Assembly: GCA_045614925.1 (NCBI GenBank)
Contig: JAZLDV010000119.1
Location: 1 to 39,574, forward strand
Reading direction: 5' to 3'
From: JAZLDV01 sp045614925
GTDB lineage: Bacteria > Bacillota_I > Bacilli_A > Erysipelotrichales > Coprobacillaceae
DNA length: 39,574 nt
Shown: positions 34,164 to 39,574 of the stretch, in pieces
Numbering within the stretch: the first letter of the stretch is position 1
Layout of the letters: each line of letters opens with the position of its first letter
Program-made: the position numbers and the translations under genes
The notes under the pieces: model-generated
What the model was told of the DNA's origin: nothing
What the model saw: the letters and a program-made list of their open reading frames with translations, nothing else
Databases searched by the model: none

Positions 34164-35406
34164 TATGAGAGATTTAGAAGTTTTTAAAAGTGTACAAAAA
34201 GAATTAGATAGACAAAGAAGTAATATTGAACTTATTGCATCAGAAAACTTTGTTTCACAGCAAATTTTAGAATTAGCTGGATCAGTTTTAACAAATAAAT
34301 ATGCAGAAGGATATCCTGCAAAAAGATATTACGGGGGATGTGCTTGTGTAGATGAAGTTGAAGATTTAGCGAGAAATAGATTAAAAGAGATATTTGGATG
34401 TGAACATGCAAATGTTCAGCCTCATTCAGGTGCTCAGGCAAATACAGCTGTTTATTTTGCTTTATTAAATCATGGTGATAAAGTATTAGGTATGTCTTTA
34501 GCAGATGGTGGACATCTGACTCATGGTCATCCTTTAAATTATTCAGGGGTTGCTTATGAATTTTATAGTTATGGTGTAAGCAAAGAAACTGAAATGATTG
34601 ATTATGATGATTTTAAAAAGAAAGTAGAAGAAATTAAACCAAGATTAGTTGTTGCTGGAGCAAGTGCTTATTCTAGAACAATTGATTTTGAATATATGGC
34701 AAAAGTTGCTCATGATAATGGGGCATTATTTATGGTAGATATGGCACATATTGCAGGGTTAGTAGCTGCTGGATTACATCCATCACCATTCCCACATGCA
34801 GATATTGTCACAACAACAACACATAAGACTTTAAGAGGTCCTAGAGGTGGAGTTATTATGTGTAAGCAGGAATTTGCTGCTGATATTGATAGAGCAGTAT
34901 TCCCAGGTATGCAAGGCGGACCATTAATGCATATTATTGCTGCTAAAGCAGCATGCTTCTATGAAGCATTACAGCCATCTTTTAAAGAATATGCTAATCA
35001 GGTTATTTTAAATGCAAAAGCATTAGAAGAATCATTAAAAGAAGAAGGATTTAGATTAGTTGCTGGTGGAACTGATAATCATCTTATTTTAATTGATGTT
35101 AAAGAAAGCTGTGGAATTACAGGTAAGAAAGCAGAAAGATTATTAGATGAAATTAATATTACTGCGAATAAAAATGCTATTCCTTTTGACAGCGAAAAAC
35201 CTTTTAAAGCAAGTGGTATTAGAGTAGGTACACCTGCTATGACTACAAAAGGATTTAAAGAAGAAGACTTTAGAGAAGTAGGTAAGATTATTGCTTATTG
35301 TTTAAAGAATGAAGAATGTGATGAAGTAAAACAGGAATGTTTAAGAAGAGTAAAACAATTAACTGATAAAGTTGAAATGTATAAAGATATTAATTATTTA
35401 GGATAG
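34156..35406 (+). CDS. glyA: Serine hydroxymethyltransferase
   Basis: A PLP enzyme of 416 residues that interconverts serine and glycine with tetrahydrofolate, supplying one-carbon units. The PLP lysine is K224 in TTTHKTLRGPRGG, with LIASENFVS at 26-34 and GEGYP-like YAEGYPAKRYYGG at 49-61. It overlaps the end of rpiB by 8 bases. ATG 34165 (fourth codon) is an equal start candidate because neither has a clear ribosome binding site. Confidence 0.96.
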   Translation: MSSMRDLEVFKSVQKELDRQRSNIELIASENFVSQQILELAGSVLTNKYAEGYPAKRYYGGCACVDEVEDLARNRLKEIFGCEHANVQPHSGAQANTAVYFALLNHGDKVLGMSLADGGHLTHGHPLNYSGVAYEFYSYGVSKETEMIDYDDFKKKVEEIKPRLVVAGASAYSRTIDFEYMAKVAHDNGALFMVDMAHIAGLVAAGLHPSPFPHADIVTTTTHKTLRGPRGGVIMCKQEFAADIDRAVFPGMQGGPLMHIIAAKAACFYEALQPSFKEYANQVILNAKALEESLKEEGFRLVAGGTDNHLILIDVKESCGITGKKAERLLDEINITANKNAIPFDSEKPFKASGIRVGTPAMTTKGFKEEDFREVGKIIAYCLKNEECDEVKQECLRRVKQLTDKVEMYKDINYLG

Positions 35407-35417
35407 GAGATGAACAT

Positions 35418-36044
35418 ATGGCAACAACAATTTTAAATCATCCATTAGTTGATCATAAATTAACTATTATGAGAGATGTAAATACAGGAACAAAAGAATT
35501 TAGACAAAACTTAGATGAAATTGCAATGTTATTATGTTATGAAGTAACAAAAACAATTCCATTAAAAAACAAAGAAATTATGACACCATTATGTCCAATG
35601 ACTGGAAAAGAAATGGTAAGACCTATCGTTTTAATTCCTATTTTAAGAGCTGGACTTGGTTTAGTTGATGGATTTAAAGCAATTATTCCTACTGCTAAAG
35701 TAGGACATATTGGTATGGCAAGAAATGAAGAGACTTTAGAACCAGAAGAATATTATGCTAAATTCCCACAATGCTTACCAAATGCTGAAGTTATTGTATT
35801 AGATCCTATGTTAGCAACTGGAGGTAGTGCTTCTGCAGCTATTACAAATATTAAAAAACGTGGAGCTAAAAATATTCGTTTAGCTTGTTTAGTTGCAGCA
35901 CCTGAAGGTGTAGAAGTGATTGAAAGAGATCATCCAGATGTAGATTTAATCGTTGCAGCATTAGATGAAAAATTAAATGAAAAAGGATATATCGTACCAG
36001 GATTAGGAGATGCTGGTGATAGATTATTTGGAACTGACGTTTAA
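35418..36044 (+). CDS. upp: Uracil phosphoribosyltransferase
   Basis: 208 residues. It salvages uracil to UMP with PRPP. The PRPP-binding loop VLDPMLATGGSAS is at 127-139 and the uracil-binding end reads IVPGLGDAGDRLFGT. A good GGAGATG precedes the start. It sits between glyA and the ATP synthase operon, as in Bacillus, and is followed by a strong terminator. Confidence 0.96.
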   Translation: MATTILNHPLVDHKLTIMRDVNTGTKEFRQNLDEIAMLLCYEVTKTIPLKNKEIMTPLCPMTGKEMVRPIVLIPILRAGLGLVDGFKAIIPTAKVGHIGMARNEETLEPEEYYAKFPQCLPNAEVIVLDPMLATGGSASAAITNIKKRGAKNIRLACLVAAPEGVEVIERDHPDVDLIVAALDEKLNEKGYIVPGLGDAGDRLFGTDV

Positions 36045-36061
36045 TAATTAAAAACTATCGC

Positions 36062-36098
36062 AAAAGGAAAGCATATTTATATATGTTTTCCTTTTTTT
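36062..36098 (+). terminator. Terminator after upp
   Basis: A long hairpin (AAAAGGAAAGCATAT paired with ATATGTTTTCCTTTT, one G-T) with a TTAT loop, then Ts. It separates the tsaC-upp unit from the ATP synthase operon. The 140 bases after it hold no gene or clear element. Confidence 0.9.
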
Positions 36099-36239
36099 AG
36101 ATTAAATTATTATTAATCCTATTTTACCATATCAAGTCGTTAATTCTCTCTTTACTATAAGCAATAGAAGCATGTCACATAACAGAGGGGGGTTATTTTA
36201 GCTTGTGCATAAATAAACATACTAAAAAAGTAAAAAATA

Positions 36240-36268
36240 TTGAGTTTTATCATAAATAAAGGTATACT
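36240..36268 (+). promoter_or_regulatory. Sigma-A promoter of the ATP synthase operon
   Basis: TTGAGT (36240-36245), a 17-base spacer and TATACT (36263-36268). The start would be near 36275, about 100 bases before atpZ. Confidence 0.75.
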
Positions 36269-36303
36269 TATATCGATATTTATGTAAACAAGGAGTGAGT
36301 AAT

Positions 36304-36378
36304 TTGCTTAGTAAAGATTGGAATAATTGTAATAGTTATTTATCTTTATTTTCAAGTTACTCTTTTTTATTTTTATGA
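36304..36378 (+). CDS. Short upstream ORF coupled to atpZ
   Basis: A 24-codon frame starting with TTG after a strong AAGGAGTGAG, ending TGA overlapped with the atpZ ATG (ATGA). The peptide begins MLSKDWNNCN and ends in a hydrophobic SYSFLFL. atpZ itself has no ribosome binding site, so ribosomes probably reach it by this frame. It may be a leader peptide or a former part of an N-terminus; no homology is recognised. Confidence 0.45.
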   Translation: MLSKDWNNCNSYLSLFSSYSFLFL

Positions 36379-36563
36379 TTAGAGATCTATTATTTTGTTT
36401 AGAATTAGGATTAAAAGTTATAGGAATATTTATCGCTTGTTTATTTGTAGGTATTAAAGCTGATATGTTTTTTGATACGAGTCCGATAATATTATTGGTG
36501 TTTTTGATTATTGCATTTATAGTTAATATTAGAATGCTTTTAAATGGAGGAAGACATGAATGA
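36375..36563 (+). CDS. atpZ: AtpZ-like ATP synthase accessory protein
   Basis: 62 residues with two membrane helices (about 10-27 and 37-56) joined by ADMFFDTSPI, the pattern of the AtpZ/ATPase_gene1 family (a short loop with a D-x-x-x-x-(T/S)-S-P motif). AtpZ with AtpI is proposed to help c-ring assembly or move Ca2+/Mg2+. It overlaps atpI by 8 bases. It has no ribosome binding site of its own. Confidence 0.75.
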   Translation: MIRDLLFCLELGLKVIGIFIACLFVGIKADMFFDTSPIILLVFLIIAFIVNIRMLLNGGRHE

Positions 36564-36924
36564 GAAGACAGTTTTAAAGTCATCTGTATATGTTTTTATA
36601 TGTGGGTGTTTTATATTTGGTTTATTGGCTATATTATTAAAAGATATATCTTATTTGGTAGGGTTTGGAATAGGTTATATAATTAATTTGTTAGTGTTTT
36701 TACTTATTATCCAGACGTCTAAAGAGATATTAAGATTTAGTATTTCTATTCCATTAATTATATTAATGAATATATTGAAATTAGTCTTATATTCTCTAGG
36801 TTTTTATTTATCAGTTCGCTTAAAATTAGTGAATATGATAGGTGTTTTTTTAGGGTATTTTGTGATTAAAATCACGATTTATTTACAATCTTATAAACAC
36901 AAAGGAGGTGACATTAATGGTTAG
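36556..36924 (+). CDS. atpI: ATP synthase subunit I (AtpI)
   Basis: 122 residues with four hydrophobic helices, the shape of the AtpI family. It has been implicated in c-ring assembly. ATG 36556 follows GGAGGA; the upstream ATG at 36544 lies in the ribosome binding site. Its stop overlaps atpB. Sequence similarity is weak, so the call rests on length, topology and operon position. Confidence 0.75.
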   Translation: MNEKTVLKSSVYVFICGCFIFGLLAILLKDISYLVGFGIGYIINLLVFLLIIQTSKEILRFSISIPLIILMNILKLVLYSLGFYLSVRLKLVNMIGVFLGYFVIKITIYLQSYKHKGGDING

Positions 36925-37588
36925 TACAGTTATTGATTCATTACAGACTGAACTTATATTCTCTTTGATTATTATGATTGCTTTGGGGATTTTATTTGTT
37001 TGGGCTGGTAAGAAAGTAATGGCTGCAAATCCATTAGAAAGACCAAAAGGTATTGTTTTAGTTTGTGAGACAGGTGTAGAAATGATTTATAATTATATGA
37101 AGTCTATTATGCCTGGAGTGAAATTTGAAAAGGATTATTACCCTTATTTTGCAATGACATTTGTTTATATTTTAATTGCAAACTTAAGTGGGTTATTAGG
37201 ATTTGATAATCCGACATCAAACTTTTCTATTACATTATCTATCACAATCATCACTTTTACATTGATTCAATGGAATGCATTGAAGACAAAGGGAACATTT
37301 ACTTATATTAAAGATTTAGTATGGCCACCAACAAATCTTCTTGGTGCTGTATCACCTTTAATTTCATTGTCAATGCGTTTATTTGGGAATGTATTAAGTG
37401 GTAGTATCTTAATGATGCTAGTTTATCAATTTACAGGATGGTTATCTGGATTCATTATTCCAGTCAATTTCTTAGGTCCTGTAATTGCTCCTGTATTACA
37501 TTGTTATTTTGATATATTTGCAGGATTTATTCAAACGTTAGTATTCGTGACTTTATCTAGTATTCTAATTTCTTTAGAAGCAGAATAA
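36917..37588 (+). CDS. atpB: F0F1 ATP synthase subunit a
   Basis: The 223-residue membrane stator channel. The essential arginine is R154 in LSMRLFGN (151-158); the final helix carries FDIFAGFIQTLVF. The ATG at 36917 is 8 bases after a perfect AAAGGAGG; the ORF extends to a GTG at 36908 but that is in the ribosome binding site. Located after atpI, before the c-ring gene. Confidence 0.96.
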   Translation: MVSTVIDSLQTELIFSLIIMIALGILFVWAGKKVMAANPLERPKGIVLVCETGVEMIYNYMKSIMPGVKFEKDYYPYFAMTFVYILIANLSGLLGFDNPTSNFSITLSITIITFTLIQWNALKTKGTFTYIKDLVWPPTNLLGAVSPLISLSMRLFGNVLSGSILMMLVYQFTGWLSGFIIPVNFLGPVIAPVLHCYFDIFAGFIQTLVFVTLSSILISLEAE

Positions 37589-37632
37589 CTGGTGAAGAAA
37601 TAAAATTTTAAAATTATTTGGAGGTAAATAAA

Positions 37633-37875
37633 ATGACAGATTTAGGTTTAATTGCAATTGCAGCTGGTATTGCTGTATGTGCAGGTTTAGGTACAGGTAT
37701 CGGGGAAGGTATCGCAGCTGGTAAAGCAGTAGAAGCAGTAGGAAGAAATCCAGAAGCAGAAGGACAAATTCGTACTACTATGATCTTAGGGATCGCTTTA
37801 TCTGAAACTGTTGCTATTTATGGGTTATTAATTGCATTCTTATTAATGTTCGTATTCCCAGCAATGTATTTATAA
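37633..37875 (+). CDS. atpE: F0F1 ATP synthase subunit c, two-carboxylate type
   Basis: 80 residues, two helices. Helix 1 has GTGIGEGIAAGKAVEAVGRNP and helix 2 has GIALSETVAIYG. The ion-binding glutamate is E58, with T59 and Y63 following; E25 sits where Na+ c-rings have Gln (Ilyobacter Q32). The E25-E58 spacing of 33 equals E32-E65 in Fusobacterium nucleatum, a described two-carboxylate Na+ rotor. The ATG at 37633 follows GGAGGT. Na+ coupling is inferred. Confidence 0.95.
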   Translation: MTDLGLIAIAAGIAVCAGLGTGIGEGIAAGKAVEAVGRNPEAEGQIRTTMILGIALSETVAIYGLLIAFLLMFVFPAMYL

Positions 37876-37898
37876 GATTTAAATAGGAGGAATAAGAT

Positions 37899-38402
37899 AT
37901 GAATATTGATATTGCAGCAAAATTATTCCCCAATATGACAACGGTAATTATACAGTTATGTTCAACTGGTGTATTATTCTTGATTTTTAAAAAGTTTCTT
38001 TGGGTTCCAGTTCAAAAATATTTTGAAAAAAGAGCAGATTTTATTGAATCTCAAATTAATGAAGCAAAAGAAATGAATGAAAAAGCAAAAGGATATATGG
38101 TTGAAAGTGAAAAACAAGCACGAGAATCAGCTAAAGAATATCGTGATATTGTGGAAAAAGCAAAGAATGATGCTTTAAGAGTTCATGATGAAATTATTAA
38201 TGAAGCAAGAAAAGAAGCATCTTTAAAAATGAAACAGGCTGAAAGAGAAATTGAGTCTGAGAAAGCTCAAGCAAGAGAAGACTTAAAAGAAGAAATGATC
38301 GATGTAGCAATTGAAGTGGCTTCTAAGATTATGAATAAGGAAATGAATTCTAAAGCAAATCAGGATTATGTAAAAGAATTCGTTGATAAGGTTGTGAACT
38401 AA
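37899..38402 (+). CDS. atpF: F0F1 ATP synthase subunit b
   Basis: 167 residues. One N-terminal membrane helix (about 15-33) then a long charged coiled coil rich in Glu, Lys and Ala that forms the peripheral stalk. AGGAGG precedes the start. It overlaps atpH by one base (TAATG). Confidence 0.95.
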   Translation: MNIDIAAKLFPNMTTVIIQLCSTGVLFLIFKKFLWVPVQKYFEKRADFIESQINEAKEMNEKAKGYMVESEKQARESAKEYRDIVEKAKNDALRVHDEIINEARKEASLKMKQAEREIESEKAQAREDLKEEMIDVAIEVASKIMNKEMNSKANQDYVKEFVDKVVN

Positions 38403-38932
38403 TGGAAAGTGTTGCAGCTATTTATGCACAGTCTTTGTTTGATTTAGCAAAAGAAGAAAATAAGATTGAATCTTATTGTGATGATATGAAAAAGATTCAT
38501 GAAGTTTTTAGTGATGAATCTTTTGTTAAATTCTTCTCTCATGTGACTTTAAAAGATGAAATTAAAATTAATATTTTAAAAGAGAGCTTTCAAAATCAGG
38601 TAAGTACTTATGTATTTAATTTCTTATTGTTATTAGTTAAGAAAAGAAGAATTAGATATATTGTAGGAATCTGTAAAGAATTTCAATCTTTATGTAATAA
38701 GTATTTTGGTATTAAGGAAGGTATTTTATATAGTGCATTTGAATTAAGTCAAGATGATGTTCATGAAGTTGAAAAAGCAATGAGTATTAAAGTGAATAGT
38801 AAAGTTCAATTACGTGTTGTAGTTGATCAATCATTAATTGGTGGAATTAAAGTTGAAATTGAAAATCATATTTATGATAATTCACTTTCTTATAAGTTAG
38901 AATCACTTAAAAAAGAGTTATTAAGAAAGTAG
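38402..38932 (+). CDS. atpH: F0F1 ATP synthase subunit delta
   Basis: 176 residues. The N-terminal helical bundle starts VAAIYAQSLFDLAKEE and the C-terminal part has the signature DQSLIGGIKVEIENHIYDNS. It links the peripheral stalk to the top of F1. Its coupled start follows atpF directly. Confidence 0.95.
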   Translation: MESVAAIYAQSLFDLAKEENKIESYCDDMKKIHEVFSDESFVKFFSHVTLKDEIKINILKESFQNQVSTYVFNFLLLLVKKRRIRYIVGICKEFQSLCNKYFGIKEGILYSAFELSQDDVHEVEKAMSIKVNSKVQLRVVVDQSLIGGIKVEIENHIYDNSLSYKLESLKKELLRK

Positions 38933-38941
38933 GTGTAGGTA

Positions 38942-39574
38942 GTGAATCTTAGACCAGATGAAATTAGTGCTTTAATTAAAGAACAGATTAAACATTATAA
39001 TGATCAGATTGAATCTAAAGATGTTGGTACAGTTATGACTGTAGGTGACGGTGTATCTTTAGTTCATGGTTTAGATAATGCTATGCTTGGGGAATTATTA
39101 TTATTCCCTAATGAAGTATACGGGATGGTAATGAACTTAGAAGAAGATAGTGTAGGTGCCGTATTACTTGGTAGCGAAGGAACTATCAAAGAAGGAGACG
39201 AAGTTAAACGTACTGGTAGAATTATTGAGGTACCAGTAGGTGATGGATTATTAGGACGTGTAGTTAATCCATTAGGTCAGCCTATTGATGGTCAAGGAGA
39301 AATTGCATATAGTCGTACAAGACCAATCGAAAGAGTTGCGAGTGGTGTTATGACTAGAAAATCAGTAAATCAGCCTTTACAAACAGGGATTACATCTATT
39401 GATGCGATTATTCCTATTGGTAGAGGTCAACGTGAGTTAATTATCGGTGATAGACAAACTGGTAAAACTGCTATTGCAATTGATACAATTTTAAATCAAA
39501 AAGGACAAGATATTTATTGTATTTATGTTGCAATTGGACAAAAGAACTCAACTGTTGCTCAAATCGTAGAAAAA
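38942..39574 (+). CDS. atpA: F0F1 ATP synthase subunit alpha (3' end outside window)
   Basis: The first 211 residues of the non-catalytic nucleotide-binding subunit. It starts with GTG (MNLRPDEISALIKEQIK) after AGGTGTAGG, 9 bases after atpH. The N-terminal beta-barrel and Walker A GDRQTGKT (168-175 region) are visible. The frame is open to the window edge, so the gene is cut by the window, not broken. Confidence 0.96.
   Translation, partial: MNLRPDEISALIKEQIKHYNDQIESKDVGTVMTVGDGVSLVHGLDNAMLGELLLFPNEVYGMVMNLEEDSVGAVLLGSEGTIKEGDEVKRTGRIIEVPVGDGLLGRVVNPLGQPIDGQGEIAYSRTRPIERVASGVMTRKSVNQPLQTGITSIDAIIPIGRGQRELIIGDRQTGKTAIAIDTILNQKGQDIYCIYVAIGQKNSTVAQIVEK

Noticed and set aside
1..39574. tRNA genes, rRNA genes or CRISPR array
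   Set aside because: Gaps between genes are small and were read; none holds cloverleaf-like sequence, rRNA or regularly spaced repeats.

Overview
The window is a replication-origin region of a very AT-rich, low-GC Gram-positive chromosome. The origin lies at about 19.8-21.8 kb. Genes to its left (dnaA, dnaN, recF, gyrB, gyrA, serS, dnaX, recR, tmk, holB) are almost all on the minus strand. Genes to its right (rpmH, rnpA, yidC, jag, mnmE, then glyA, upp and the ATP synthase) are almost all on the plus strand, so transcription mostly runs away from oriC. Gene order matches the Bacillus origin in mirror image but is reduced. With the composition, this suggests Erysipelotrichales or a related Firmicutes lineage; that placement is inference, because no rRNA is present.

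Left arm (0-11.4 kb): a tmk-holB-ricT-trmN6-rsmI operon ends in a hairpin next to a perfect 16-bp parS palindrome, and a second parS lies inside holB. Then come dnaX-ebfC-recR, tadA, the small SRP RNA, and serS behind a T-box leader. A TSUP permease, and a ccdA-tlpA thiol-redox pair on the opposite strand, precede gyrA.

Origin core (11.4-25.2 kb): yaaA-recF-gyrB-gyrA, then two accessory genes (a small anchored protein and a PD-(D/E)XK Rpn/transposase-family protein) inserted between yaaA and dnaN. Next are dnaN, a DnaA-box/unwinding spacer, dnaA, a 0.5-kb DnaA-box cluster, then rpmH (too short for most ORF cutoffs), rnpA, yidC, jag and mnmE. The usual mnmG-rsmG-parAB block does not follow mnmE.

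Accessory stretch (25.2-33 kb): an AlbA_2/ATPase-type regulator with a palindrome-rich promoter, a stand-alone two-PRD protein, a small secreted SpoIIR-like protein, a MoxR-DUF58-transglutaminase operon and an anchored alpha/beta hydrolase.

Right end (33-39.6 kb): tsaC-rpiB-glyA-upp, then atpZ-atpI-atpB-atpE-atpF-atpH-atpA (atpA cut by the window edge). The c subunit has two glutamates 33 residues apart, as in Na+-driven two-carboxylate rotors. A 24-codon ORF with a strong ribosome binding site overlaps the atpZ start.

Most of the window is conserved housekeeping. I see no CRISPR array, no tRNA or rRNA gene, no intact insertion sequence and no clearly new multigene system. The best leads are the YidC groove residue, the c-subunit motif, the short SpoIIR-like protein, the origin architecture and the AlbA_2 control region.
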